From: Pseudopithomyces maydicus
Taxonomy: Eukaryota > Ascomycota > Dothideomycetes > Pleosporales > Didymosphaeriaceae
Direction: 5' to 3'
Length of the DNA: 64,000 nt
NCBI GenBank assembly: GCA_026873275.1
Contig: JANTUC010000010.1
Span: 496,001-560,000 of the forward strand
The position numbers and the translations under genes were made by a program. Below, in pieces: positions 10,871 to 22,906 of this stretch. How positions within the stretch are numbered: position 1 is the first letter of the stretch; every line of letters begins with the position of its first letter. The notes below the pieces were generated by a model. The model saw only the letters and a program-made list of their open reading frames with translations, ran no database searches and was not told the origin of the DNA.

Positions 10871-12903
10871 CTAATCTTGGGCAGGCTTGAACGTGGGAGC
10901 GTAGGCAGACTTCTCACGGATTTTCGCACCCCGGAGATAAAACCAGACTGGGACAGGAATAAGAACCGTAGCAACGCAGCCGAGCAATGTAGCGGCGTAT
11001 TGAATACCCATGCCCCTGAACATTTGCTGTGCGAAAAGTGGGAAGGCGGCTCCGCAAAGACTACGAAGGAATGTGTTTGCTGCAATAGCAGAAGCGGCGA
11101 ACTGTACAAGTCAGTTGATATGGTCAGGTAAGGGAGGGAGAGGGGGTACACACCATGAGATAAGCGTCGACGAGGTAGTTCAATGCCTGCAAGAAGATGG
11201 CCATGAGTCCGAAACCAGTGAGCACACCGGAGATTGTAGGGACAATCCAGTGTATATCTTCTTTATAGCCGGTCCAACCGAACCAAAATAGACCACCAGC
11301 GAAACATACACCACCTGCGATGACTTCCGGAAGACGCCACTCGGGGATTGGCATGCCGTTGTTCGCAGCCAGTTTCTTCTGATATCCCGGCTGTCGAAGG
11401 AAAATCAAGGTACCAGCGGTCACTTGTCCCAGAATCATTCCAAAAAAGGGGAGACCGCCAACACCAAGGTTCATGTGATGCACGCCTTGGAAAACCAAAG
11501 GATATGCCGTCAAAAACAAATAGAGGATGCCATAAATAAATGCCATATAGATACTGAGGAGGAGCACAATCGGCTCAGTGATAAGCATACGAAGCGGACG
11601 GCTGAAGTTCTTTTCCATGAGTTCCCGGATGTCGATCTCGATTTCCTCTTGTTTGGCATGTATGCCCCAGTTTTTCGTTCTACGGCGTAATTCTGAGGCT
11701 TTTGCAACCAAGATCTGGGGCGGGTAGGACTCCTCGAGGAAAAGTAGGTTGAGAGTGAACGCGGTAATGCCCATGATGGCGATGATGTATTCTGTCCATC
11801 GCCATCCGAGGTAGGATATAGTGATGAAACCGCCAACGAAAGGAGCCATCAAAGGACCGGTGAAGACAGCTAACGAGAATACGGTGATGGCCATGCCACG
11901 GGTACGATTGTCGAACATGTCAGAGAAAACGGCAGCAACACACTGTAACAAGTTAGCAACCATCCAGCTCAAAATGAAGCAGACCAACAGGCGTATGTTG
12001 CCTCACGATAAGGTATACAAAGACCGAATGCACCGTATATAACGCCAGACTGGCGAAAGAAAATCGGCGAGTCGAGATTTGCAACGCTCAACTTGGAGCA
12101 CCATATGCTGGGTTGTCGGGAGAAATACTCACAGTCAAAGGGCAAGCACCAAAAAATCCCGAGAAGAAACGACATATGAGAACAGTCTGCAGATCCTTTC
12201 CTGTCGCGACAGCAAGATTGAAAATCGAGAAACCAAACGATGCAAGCACAAGCGGGAGCCTCCGACCCTTCAATTCGGAGAAGGGTGCCCACAATATGGG
12301 CCCTGTTGCGAAACCTAAGACGTAGAATGAGGTGCCCAAAACTCCAACCGTCACACCGACATCAAATTCCTCTGCTACAACTCTCGTAGCCGCGCTGAAG
12401 ATGGAGCTACCGAAGGCGGCAGTGAACGTGGTAAAGCCCAGCATGGCACCGGTAAGAAGCTTCTTCTTCAATGGCCAATTCTGCGCATGCATTGGGTCCT
12501 CGGGCCCATCGAACTCTACGACATATTCCTCTCTTTCTGGAAGTGGCGGAGGGTATGGTTTTCCGGCACCGAAACTAGGCAGTGGCTTCCTAGACTGTCT
12601 GCTCTTGATACTCTGTCCCACGGTCGCGCTGTGCTGGCTTCGCTGCGTTTGTATCCGGCTCAGGGCAGTTGGGTGGCGTTCGAGGTCGACATCTTCTCGT
12701 TGTGTCGGCGCTCGCGACATGCCAATCTCGCGTTCTTCTTGGGAAGCATCCGAGGAAGAGGACGAGGAAGTAGATGATGTGTAGGTGCGTGCGATTGGCT
12801 CGTGCTCTTCATGGTGCTTCTTCTCAGGGTCCTGTGCTTCTGGAAAGCGTTCTGGGCTGGCGTCTTTCTCCGCTCTGGAGATGATCTTGTCGGCGGCGTC
12901 CAT
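10871..12903 (-). CDS. MFS drug/polyamine-type transporter (DHA1 family)
   Basis: Exons 12903-12133, 11942-11154 and 11101-10871 give 596 residues. The introns are 190 bp (GCTAAC branch point) and 52 bp. A long hydrophilic N-terminus rich in Ser, Glu and Arg precedes AQNWPLKKK, the signature just before TM1 of DHA1 transporters related to yeast TPO1/FLU1-type exporters. Other marks are APFSELKGRRLPL (motif A loop), the SDMFDNRTRGMAITVFS loop and a C-terminal RGAKIREKSAY tail. About 12 membrane segments are expected, in the plasma membrane, exporting drugs, polyamines or metabolites by proton antiport. An in-frame ATG at 12987 is a possible longer start. Substrate cannot be read from sequence. 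Confidence 0.88.
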
Positions 12904-14534
12904 GGTCACGGCTTTGTTTTCAAGCGATGACGCCAGGCGCTTGATGGGTATAAATAGGGTTGGAAAGAATGGCGCGCCCGAAGGCAAGGAGGAGGCGAAA
13001 AGAATAAGAAAGATGACCGGGGCGTAGACTAATGAAGGGGATTTGTAAGGATTAAATGGATTGGGCTCTCAACGGCCGAGCAATGAGCGGCGTGGCGTCC
13101 GCGCTTGAAGTCGGCAAGGGATGGCAGATGGGAGGTGGAGAACGGGTCGACGCTAGAAGTATCGAACGTCGGCTGGCCTAAAATAAAAGGCTTTGGCGGA
13201 CTTAGCGGATAGCAAAACCGGCAGTGGGCGAAGATACTCGTTCGTACTGGCACAGCGAAAGCACATGTAGTTGTTGGGTCTTTCTGTTCTCTTGAAATAT
13301 CTTGAAAAATGCGACGGCAATAGTGACATCGGCCGAGCGCAGTCGAGAATTTCGCTGATGTGACGTAGGAAGGCCGAGGAGGGTCAATTAAGCTTTCTAA
13401 GGCCTACGGGAAGCTTCCGAGCCTCGGCAGCGGCAGCCCTACGCTCTCGCTCCGCAGATTGCCGTCGGGATGTCGATTCGGCGAATGTTCAAGAAGTTAT
13501 GCCAATTGGTCGTGTGGAGGGAAAATGTGGTGCGCTCGCAGGACGGTTCTCGAACTATCTGGCACCAGTTCCAGAGGCCCGGATGCTGTCTTTAAGCTAG
13601 ATAGACTCACTCCCATCCCCAAGATTGATGTGACGCAGGGCCACGGCACAGCATGGTCTTCTTGTAACTACGCCTTGACGACTTGCCAATCATGGTAATC
13701 GTGGAGGAAGCATGGCGCTTGGTCAGCTGCCGTGAACGCTGACGTGCACGTCAAGCGAAGATGTGCACAATAGCCGATCAGATTCTGCGAATCATCTCGA
13801 CGGGCGGGTTACAGAAAGGTCCGACACATGCTCGTATACACCGAGCAAAGACTCCGTAGCAATAACAGAACCTTCGATCAGTGGAGTCGGTGCGAGTGGG
13901 CATTCTGGTCTCTGAAGGGCTTAGTGCAAGGTGGCCGACAAAGAATGCACCTAAATCTAGGGAGCACGATTGAACCGAGAAAAAAACTTGTGTACCACTG
14001 CGCTGGGACTTTACCAACCCACCCGCATTTCTGTATTTGGGCATCCTGGGTCGAATTGTCTTCGATGCAGGGAGTTGTGGGCCGCGGCATTCAGTGGGTC
14101 GTGGCCGCGTGGCAGGTGCAAGTTAGGTTGCATATAAAACTGGACCACTCCCGCGTCCGTACTGAGGTCCTACCTCGAGCCCTGGGTAACATTGCATCAC
14201 ATCACTTGCAACTAGACAGAGGAAGTGCAAGACCATGGTACAAGAAGAGAAGGCAGCGCGACGGCATTAGCTATTAAGCAAAGCTATCCAACAAAACTAC
14301 ACCCGAATGTTTTTGCACTTCTTCCACCCTGCATCCCAACATTACTCTCCCTTCATACAACCATGTACTTCCAAGGTTCTCAAACAAATGAATAACTAAC
14401 AACAAAGGTATCTCGCCCAAGCCCTGTCCCCAAAGAAAGACAACGTTGCATCGTAAGGAACGTCGAAGCCAAATGCGCCACCAAAAAGAAACCCCCCGCA
14501 CTTCACACATTTTTCCTTTAATCCGCACGTCTCT
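12904..14534. other. Intergenic, 1.6 kb
   Basis: Promoter side of the DHA1 transporter and 3' side of the GPI-protein gene. Open frames here are short and unrelated to known families. Nothing supported. Confidence 0.5.
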
Positions 14535-15168
14535 TTACAGGGCGAGCATACCAAGGAAGGCGATGGCACCTGCGATACCGGCGCCAATGGCCGCAGAGGA
14601 GAGGGATGCAGCGCCAGTGTGCTCGGTGGGTTGCGGGCTGCCACCGGACAGTGTAGGAGTGTTCACGCTCGTGATGGAGGTGCCGTTGCTGCCGATGCCG
14701 GTGGCGCCAGTGCCAGAGGGAGCGCTGGCCTGAGGCGCAGACGGCGCGACAGTTGTGGTAGTCTCGACCTGAGTCGCATAACCGGACGAGGAGGGCGCGG
14801 CAGTCGCAGAGGGAGTCTCAGTAGAGCTAGGGGTGGTTTGCGCAGACGTCTGGACCGGGTAGATGGAAGCGAGCGCAGCCTTCACATCGGTGGGAAGAGC
14901 CTGGTACCATTCGGGGGTCTTGCCAGCGGCGATGGAGGATTGGATCTCGGAGGCGAAGCCAGCAGCGTTTGTGGCAGCCTCGGCGAGGACAGAGGCCGGA
15001 AGGGCGGTCGCCAGGGCGAGGAGAGCGGACTGCTGCCTGCACAAAAGGTTGGACACGGTCTCTGGCGATGCGCGACGTGGAGACAACTTACTCGGGACTG
15101 ACATTGGTCGGGATCTGAGCGGACACAGCCGCAGCCAGGGCGGCGAATACGCAGGTCCTGAACATCAT
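14535..15168 (-). CDS. GPI-anchored Ser/Thr-rich cell-surface protein
   Basis: Exons 15168-15092 and 15036-14535 (55 bp intron, GTAAGT...TGCAG) give 192 residues. MMFRTCVFAALAAAVSAQ is a signal peptide. A conserved-looking region (LPASVLAEAATNAAGFASEI, then TPEWYQALPTDVKAAL) follows. Next comes a long Ser/Thr/Ala/Pro-rich stalk, and the protein ends in a hydrophobic tail (GIAGAIAFLGMLAL) preceded by small residues, the usual GPI-attachment layout. Small surface proteins of this shape are widespread in Pezizomycotina and their function is unknown. It is probably plasma-membrane or wall-bound and O-mannosylated. The shadow frame on the opposite strand is an artefact of its high GC. Confidence 0.75.
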
Positions 15169-18126
15169 CTTGAACGTGTGGGGTATAACCTAATGGAAAA
15201 GTGAACGAGTGTGGAGCAGAAATCTGCGCGGTGACGACGACCGGACGAGCACGAGCAGCGACGAGCGTGAGAGGGAGATGAAGAGGAGGGATCGCGCTGG
15301 TGTCGCTGGGGCGGGATCCTAGGGGCTTTTGAAACGCGAGGCGGTTCGGGGAAAAGGTCACGATGGGCCTGGTTCCGACTTGTATAGCCAAGGGTAAGAA
15401 TTGGTCGCTTGGGCGGCTAACTCTAACGAATGCTCGTCTGCGAAGATGAAATTACACGGCGAAATGAGCAGAGAACGGCAGTCTTTAAGCTGGGTTTCTA
15501 AAAGCGGAAGCCGGCTGCTTTGAGCCCATTGTGCAACACGAGAGGCTGAACGCGTCAACCGGTGGCGGCTGAGGCCTTTGCGATTGCATGCAGCGCCCCT
15601 TCAGCTGCGGAATGCGATGCCCCAGGTGCGACCAAGATGCACTGTCGATTGTTCAATATTCGCATTGCATCTTGCATCCTCGGGGATGAGTGTGTATCTC
15701 AGACGGATCCGTCATTAAACTCGAGGCTTGTTTAGCAGGCCAATCAGCGCCCGCAGCCCAGGGTCCTCATTTCCACTCTTAAGCACCAGCCGAGCCAAGC
15801 GTAGAGCCGCTCGCGCCCGCAGCCTTGCCCTCGTGTCGTGTGTGCGCCCATGTGCGTCGAGGCCTCCGAGCAGCGGACATTGTTTGATGCTGTCATGGCG
15901 AGTTCTGTCCAGCCAGCCTGCTGCGTGACTGTGTGCGCCGTGGCGCACGTCGCGAGAACTTTAGCACATGGAAGAGCGAGCCTGGCCTGGCTTGCATTGG
16001 CTACTCTCGGTTGCCTGGCCAGGCACACGAAGGAAGGCTGTTGGCGAGGATAGCCGCGAAGGCGACATTGGCTATCGCAATTTCACCACTCGTGGGTGAC
16101 AAGGCCCGGGTGCTGTCAAGGCGGAGTTCGGCATTGGCTGCTGGGCAAAGCGGATTATAAAGGCTGACTGGGGCTGCAGCCCGTTGAAGACCCTAAGGGT
16201 TGCTGGGCGATTGGGTTGGATGGGACGCCTACCATGTACAAACACCAAATTTTTTTTCCCGTCTGCTCAACGTTCATCACATAGTATGAGAGCGCTCTAG
16301 CCAATTCACCTGGTTCTGTCGCATCTGCATGGACGTTGATTTGACAAGATCATGCAGCATGCAAATACATCTTTGATTGCCTGTTCGTTTACTGCGTTTC
16401 CCCACTGAATTCTGAGCATTGTCCTCAGACCGACTCATGCTATCTGCCACTATCTGTCGGTTCGTCATTTATCGTCACAAACTTTGAGTGATCTGGGCCA
16501 GTGCCCTCAACCTATCTAAGTGCACCTGCCATTCGCAAGGTTATTGAAATCACCCCTTTCCATGCGCTTCAACATAGGGGCACGACTGGCAACGTGCATC
16601 ACCAGAAACAACCCCCAGATTGGCGCACAACTTGAGGACAAGTAGTACAAGAGGTGTCAATCTCGCCAGCCAATGCCACTAGAGCTCACGGATCATGCTA
16701 TAGTGCTGTACGAACTCGTGTTGAGTGATTGATCGAATCTAGAGTTTTATCCGGCACTTTACTACACAGCTGACAGCCTATCTCCAATCTGCTACTGAAA
16801 ATGGCTTCGCCTGCTGGAGTGAAGAAGCCCAAGACGAGGCGAGGGCTGGCTTTCAAGGTCGCATGTCGTGTAGCACCTGCCTGGGTAACTGTTCCCAACG
16901 ACCGTTGGGCAAGAGCACCCGGCAATCACATAATAGTAGAATAGGACCCCACCTGCCAATTATTTGACGACGAACCTCTTCAACGCTTCATGTCTCGCGT
17001 GAGCTACTTTGGCGCTGTTCGCGGCCGACTCTCGGTCTGTCGTGGGACATTCTAATTGTAAGATTGGAGTTGTGATATTGTTCCCAAATACATTCAATTG
17101 GAATATCAATAGTCACGGGTGGACGCTTCAAGAGCAATCACTCGCTCGTCCACTATTGATATATGGCACTCTCGATATTTACCGGTCATGTTCGACAAAG
17201 ACGGTCCCTGGGGACGAAGAAGAAGATTCGACAAGGAAAAGTTGGAAGTTGGGAATATTATGTACCTTGTACGACACCACTCGTCAAAGTAGCTTTCACA
17301 AACTTGGAACAAGGCCTTTCGAAAATCTCCAAACCCAGGTCGAACAAAGCGCACTGCAATCTGTACGCTAGGCCTTTTTAGCTCCGAAGAAAAATATCGA
17401 TAGATCCTACTCCATGACCCGATTTAGCGTATGCGGCATTATTGGCTTGCTCTCTCGAGGGTTGCAGGCCTAAACTTTGATATCTGAGTCTACACCGTAC
17501 TAGTGCTCGAAAGGCGACACTGGCACCATGGACACGTCCACAGATGGAGGAAGAGCACCTGCAGTAGTATCTATGAAAGGTGCGACATCTATCTAGGGGC
17601 TAGCAGATGTATAGAGTTACCGGTGTTCATCATCCAATCAGCTTCCCCAAAACCACAGGTCAAGTTGTAATCCAACATCGACAGCCCTTGTACCTTACTA
17701 AGTTCAAGAACTACCCTACTGGCGTGCGCCATGTCCTCGGACTCCTTCCCAATTCTGCTAGAATTCCGTTCGTAGTCCCATGGTCTCTTTGGCATGTTAA
17801 GAACCAAAGTGCGGGGCCCCGCACATCCTATGGATGTGACAAGCGAGCAACGACGTAGACAACACGCAATCAAGAGCATGCGTATGGTCACACCAAGGCT
17901 ATCCCTGCTAGATGAACGTAACAGCCCCGCGCGCAGTACGAACTACTGTTGAGATGCCGCGGCTGCGCGATAGTGCGTGTGCGATTCATTTGGATACTTA
18001 ACAACTCAAGAACAAGCGCATCGAAGAAAGGTGCATCCATCACTTGCCTTGCTGTACATATCTTTCGATAGAGAGTGCAGCCTCCGATATTGGCTCTAGT
18101 AGCCAGCCAAGCTTAGCGTTTGCTTC
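15169..18126. other. Divergent intergenic region with a gene remnant, about 3 kb
   Basis: Separates the GPI-protein gene (minus) from the TRI12-like transporter (plus). Holds the HET-like remnant described separately and an eight-T run near 16248. Other open frames (for example around 15720-16160) are GC-driven and unconvincing. Confidence 0.5.
17009..17371 (+). pseudogene. Remnant of a HET-domain gene
   Basis: A 120-codon open frame contains SHGWTLQEQSLARPLLIYG, matching the conserved HET-domain segment normally written (R)GWTLQEQLL.PR.L.(F/Y). HET proteins control heterokaryon incompatibility and cell death. Upstream ALFAADSRSVVG could be the preceding 'iA..a..s..G' strand, but the usual WIDxLCIxQ core is not found nearby and the sequence after the match does not follow the family. 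No full-length frame can be assembled, so this is probably a decayed fragment. Confidence 0.5.
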
Positions 18127-20253
18127 ATGTTCTCCCAATTGTATACAATCAACACAATGCAGCAAACAGAAGACACCAAGGAACGCAGACATGAGATAGA
18201 GAAGCCGGAGGAGGAGGCTGTCCATATGGAGCGGGTAGTATCCCAAACCACTGCGAGCGACCCTGAGAAGTCTCCTACGCTTCCTACACATACCGCCGTT
18301 GCCAATGGGCCCGTAGTGCACGACAAGGTGGGTATACACTTGGTTCGATACTCCATCTTCGGGATGCATGCTTACATGGGCCACCCTTCAGTTCAATGGT
18401 CAGCTCTTTATGACACTGCTATGCATGTCATTTCTATGGATTGGTTCCCAAATTCCACTGTACCTCTTCGGCTCGGTCCTTCCCCTGATCTATCAAGACA
18501 TCGGCGGCGTCGATCGATGGGTATGGTTCATCATTGGCTACCTGATCCCTAACGCTGCCCTTTGTCCTTTTGTGGGTGCCCTATCGGATTTATACGGGCG
18601 TCAGAAGGTTGCCATCGGTGGTCAAGCATGCTTGATCCTCGGTCCAATCATTACGGCGACAGCAAAGACAATGAATGTAGCTATCGGTATGTTGTGGGAT
18701 TCTACGGTAATCGTATTTTGCTGACAATGACAAGCTGGTAGCATGTTCTCCGGTATTGGTGCAGGGCTCAACGAGCTGATTGCCCTAGCTGGTGAGTCTT
18801 TTCAGGTCCTAAACCGAGAGTAAAGCTTCATGCTAATTTATCAGGCACTGCCGAGGTTGTTCCTGTCAAGGACCGTGGCAAATACGTTGGTCTTGTAGTG
18901 CTGACCATCTTGCCCTTCTGTCCATCTGTTCTGTACGCCCAGCTCATCGCCCAATCAAGCAACTGGCGCTACAATGGGCTTTTCGTCGGCTTATGGTAAG
19001 TTCTGATAGGTCTCGTCACTTGTGAATGTCCTGGACTAATCGAGAGATTCACATAGGAATTTTATCGGCCTATTACTCTGCATCTTTTGCTACCGTGACC
19101 CTTCGCGATTGACTGCTGAATATACTGCCAAAGATGTCCTGCGACAGGTCGATTACATTGGCGGTTTTCTAAGTGCGACAGGCGTAACACTGTTCATGAT
19201 GGGGTTGCAGTGGGGTGCTTCTCAAGTGTGTATACTGCCTTCTCATAACTTGTACCTCGAGCTGATGGTTGCCAGTACCCTTGGGGAAGCGTGCACAACG
19301 TCGCACCATTGGTCCTTGGCTTAGTATTGATCATCGGTTTCTTCGTCTGGGAGCTCTATGCTCCGTATCCGATGGTACCCCGGGCACTGTTCAAGAAGGC
19401 GAAGCGCACGATGATCGTCATCCTGCTCATAACCTGGCTCAGTGGCGGTAGCTTCTTTGCTCTACTCCTATTCTGGCCTACTGAAGTATACAATGTCTAT
19501 GGTCAGTTTCGCTGCAAGAGACTCACTTGACCCCAACTGATCCGTATTCTAGGTGATGATCCTGTAGGAATTGGTATCCGCTCTCTCCCCATCGGTTTTG
19601 GAATCATCGGCGGAGCAGCAATCTGTCTCGTCCTCATACCCATCACCAGAGGCCGAGTACGCCCCCTCTTGCTCTTCTTTACCGCCCTCATGACTGCCGG
19701 TACGGGCGCACTTGCCATCGCTTCACCCCACAACCTCAACACTGTCTATGCAATCCTCACGATTGCCTCCCTAGGCGTTGGCGGTGTCATCATCCCATCC
19801 TCCATCATCGCGCAGATTGCCTGCCCTGACGAGCTCATTGCGACCGTCACCGCCATCACCCTCAGCATCCGATACATCGGCGGCGCGATCGCATTCGCCG
19901 TGTACTCGAACTTATTCTACCACAAGTTCGCCGAATACGCCAAAGAAATAGTTGCGAAGGATACAATCGTGAAGCAAGGCCTCGTCAACTACCTCAAGCC
20001 GGAGGGACAGCTCCTGATTGCACACATGGTCGAGCTTGCGGGCAATGCGCGTTTGAAGGAGCTGCGGGAGATCATTGCAACGAATCCGTTGGTGCTCGAC
20101 CGTGACAGCTATGGAACCATTCTGGCGAGTGCTCAGGAGGCTTTTGCGTTGGCGTATAGGTGGCCGTATTGGGTGTCTATTGCGTTTGGCGGGGTTTCTT
20201 TTGTGCTAAGCTTTTTTGTTCAGGACATTGGCGAGCTTATGGCCGTCAAGTAG
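18127..20253 (+). CDS. MFS transporter, TRI12 / siderophore-pump type
   Basis: Seven exons join in frame: 18127-18327, 18392-18686, 18735-18791, 18845-18995, 19057-19225, 19276-19501 and 19553-20253, giving 599 residues. Introns are 48-64 bp. The N-terminus is acidic and hydrophilic. Then come FLWIGSQIPLYLFGSVLP, the GALSDLYGRQKVAIGG loop (motif A) and SGIGAGLNELIALAGTAEVVPVKDRG, all characteristic of the fungal trichothecene-efflux-pump family (TRI12), which has 14 membrane spans. Members export mycotoxins or move siderophores; substrate here is unknown. A second ATG at 18157 is a possible start. The gene converges with the EthD gene 232 bp away. Confidence 0.88.
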
Positions 20254-20485
20254 GGCCTTCTGTTGTGTATGGAGCTGGTTCACCTTATCAGTCGCTGCGA
20301 TAGTTGTCTTTGTGCACCGGGTGGTAGATTGCGAGGTGTGAGTTCACACAATATACATACTATCCGTACAACAATCTCCCATTTCGAATGTTTCCCAGAC
20401 CCGCCTGTGTACATATACACGGCTAGCACAAACATCACGCGCAACAAATTCCATCATCCAAGTGCCTATAATCATCAATCCCTAC

Positions 20486-20881
20486 TCAGCACATCTCAAA
20501 CCGATACGCCACCGTCCTCCCCCTATCCAAAAACCTCCCCTCATCCGTCTCCACCACATCCTTCCCCTCCCCCACCATCAACGGCTTAACCCAATTCTCC
20601 TCAAAATCCTGCTCGCTCGCAAACTGCAACTCGGTCACGCAGTCGAAGCCCACGACCTCGCCGCTGGCAGTGACAACCGGGTTCTTGGAGTCGATGTAGC
20701 GGCGTGTGTAGACTAGGGGCGGTGGCGCGCCTGCAGCACGGATGGTGCGGAGGATGAGGGGGATATGATGGGTTTCGTAGTATGTGCGGAATTCGTCAAG
20801 GGTTTTGGAGGGGTGTTTGGAGAGGAAGGCAATGATGCAGTAGCGGGGGTTGGGGGATGTGGTGGGGGTTGAAGGCTCCAT
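20486..20881 (-). CDS. EthD-domain protein
   Basis: Single-exon protein of 131 residues. It has the EthD / dimeric alpha-beta barrel pattern: an initial strand (YCIIAFLSKHPSKTLDEFRTYYETHHIPL) with the helix and H-H-P-L turn, then RRYIDSKNP, FDCVTELQF and the W-V-K-P-L helix. EthD proteins are small dimers, often found in polyketide tailoring or degradation pathways; the catalytic role is usually unclear. It sits tail to tail with the TRI12-like pump, so the two may belong to one detoxification or secretion unit, but they do not share a promoter. Confidence 0.82.
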   Translation of the reverse strand: MEPSTPTTSPNPRYCIIAFLSKHPSKTLDEFRTYYETHHIPLILRTIRAAGAPPPLVYTRRYIDSKNPVVTASGEVVGFDCVTELQFASEQDFEENWVKPLMVGEGKDVVETDEGRFLDRGRTVAYRFEMC

Positions 20882-22015
20882 TGCGGGTATGAGATGAATG
20901 ATGAGGGAAGAGTGACTTCTGGTTACTCGTTGAAGGGAGAGAGTTGGCTGTACTACTACATGAATTTATATTCCAGTGTGCCTTTGAAATATCATATGTA
21001 AATATGTAAGCTGTTGCGTCAGCGACTGAGTGGGTTCTTTAGGCATCAGTAAAGGGCTTCTAGCTGATGTATGGCAGTTGTGTCCGACAAGTTCAGGTCT
21101 GACATGATTTGTGCAGCGTAGCGCAGGGTGATACAGTGTGTGTGATAGTCTAGCACTGCTGAGAGGAGTGTGCTGGTCTGCAGCTAAAGTTCGCATTATG
21201 GACTCTTCAATTCTTCTCTTTCGGGTTAGGCTCCTTCTCTGTGCTACCTACTGGAGAGGTAGTCACACCTCCGCTGTGTGAAGGTTTAGATGGCGCAATG
21301 GTGGCTGGATGGCGTAAACGACGCATTGATGATGATGGTAGCCGCGGCACTATGATTGATTCATCGCGTGATTGGCAGCAATCCATTCGTCAATGACATT
21401 TCCATGATGGGTGCCCGCCTGGGACATTGGCAACTGATGTCCACCAGGCGCAAGATGCTCTGGGAACCGCCCCGGCTCGCTCCCAAGTGCATCCAGACAA
21501 TCTAAACACAAGGAGGGTCGGGTCCGACAGCATGTGATGTGGAGTCGATGCTAGGCTGGCAGTTCCACCAATGGCGCTGCGCGGGAGATGCAGGGGCGGT
21601 TGAAAGGCAGAGCCGGGTGTGGGCTAGCAGCATCGCAGACACGTTAGCCTGCAGTGTGGGCATGGGAGGCGTGGCGAAGCAGAGAGCGAGCGATTCCCCG
21701 GTCGAGGCTGGAGAGTGACGTGCGTGTAGATGGCCCTCTGGGGAAGATGGACTGGAAAAGTGGAGCGCTGGAGTTCGCTGGAGTTGGCTGCAGTGGATCG
21801 CAAGTGATGATTGCGGAGGCGTTGCTTAGGCTAGCCAGTCCCAGTGTCCTGGCATCAACATCGCCTGGTTCGCCGTCCAACTTGGCTGTTCCCCGACTGC
21901 ACGTTTGATCCCCATTCTTTCGCTCGGTCCAGGCACCACTCGGGCCTTTGCATACATCGCTATCTCTCCTTCGCTTGGCGCTGCCCGTCCATCCGCCCTG
22001 ACGGGCCACCGCGCC
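20882..22015. other. Divergent promoter region, 1.1 kb
   Basis: Between the EthD (minus) and ubiquitin-fold (plus) gene starts. Only short, GC-biased frames; no other feature seen. Confidence 0.5.
20965..20970 (-). promoter_or_regulatory. TATA-like box of the EthD gene
   Basis: TATAAA on the minus strand, 84 bp before the EthD start at 20881. Confidence 0.4.
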
Positions 22016-22906
22016 ATGGCCTCACCCTCCGATACCCCTTCAGCTGCACGCCCATCGTCAGGCTCGCCGCCCTCCAGTGCGCACGCTACACACGTCGAAA
22101 TGGCCTCCCTGCCCGCCTCAACAAATATCGAGCCCGTCGCGGCCACCAACACGCCTGCTCACACGACCGAAACGCCCGCCGTCACAACCCCAGAGACACA
22201 CACCGCGCCCGCACAAGAGCTGCCGCCGCCATCACAGCAGCCGCAGCAGCAGCAGCAGCAAGAGAGCACAGCGTCCCCAGAGACCACCGCCACCGCCGCC
22301 GCCACGGCAAAGCCAGCCCCTCCCGTCGACCTCAGTCGCAGCGAAACGGAAGCCATTGGGCCCTCGACCGACACCCCGGCGGCGAACCCAGACAGCTCCA
22401 ATGGCCCCGTCGTCGTCATCATGCTGCTGCTGACCACCGGCGCGCGGCACCCTTACAAGATTGACGAGCGATACCTCAAGAAGCGCAATGTCACCGTGGA
22501 GAACATGGACCCCTACAACATCAGCGTCTACACGCTCAAGGAGCTGATATGGCGAGACTGGCGGGAAGGCAAGTGCAGCCACCAGACGCGCGACCCCGCA
22601 GAAGGCTAACTTGTTCAACAGAGTGGGAACCCCGTCCCACTTCGCCGAGCTCAATACGGCTGATCCACTTTGGCCGCATGCTGGACGACAAGTCGCCTCT
22701 GAAAGGTGAGCACCACCCCTACGAATCTTCACCAGTGCTAATGTGTTGCAGAATGCCGCTTCCAGACCGAGACCCCTAACGTTGTACACATGACTGTCAA
22801 GCCACAGGAGATTGTCGACGAGGAAGACGCGAAGACGGGCAAGGGTGGCAAAACAAGAGACGGAGACGAAGAAGTACACGCCGGCTGTCGCTGCGTGATC
22901 CTTTGA
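22016..22906 (+). CDS. Membrane-anchored ubiquitin-fold protein with CaaX box
   Basis: Exons 22016-22568, 22622-22705 and 22752-22906 give 263 residues. The first half is low-complexity (Ala/Pro/Thr plus a Gln tract near 75-83). The ubiquitin-like fold begins at VVVIMLLLTTGARHPY and includes KLRN-like VYTLKELIWRDW, then SSIRLIHFGRMLDD and FQTETPNVVHMTV. The C-terminus GCRCVIL is a CaaX prenylation signal, with a second cysteine two residues upstream. This matches the MUB/UBL3 group (Rad60-SLD_2-like), membrane-tethered ubiquitin folds that are not conjugated to targets but bind E2 enzymes or sort proteins. The start at 22016 is preferred to the in-frame one at 21905. The first intron is GC-AG, noted separately. 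Confidence 0.87.
22569..22621 (+). other. GC-AG intron in the ubiquitin-fold gene
   Basis: The donor is AAG|GCAAGT, a perfect consensus except GC for GT; the acceptor is TTCAACAG with CTAAC upstream. Removing these 53 bases joins RDWRE to EWEPRP in frame at the expected place inside the ubiquitin fold. No GT donor nearby does this. Confidence 0.75.
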
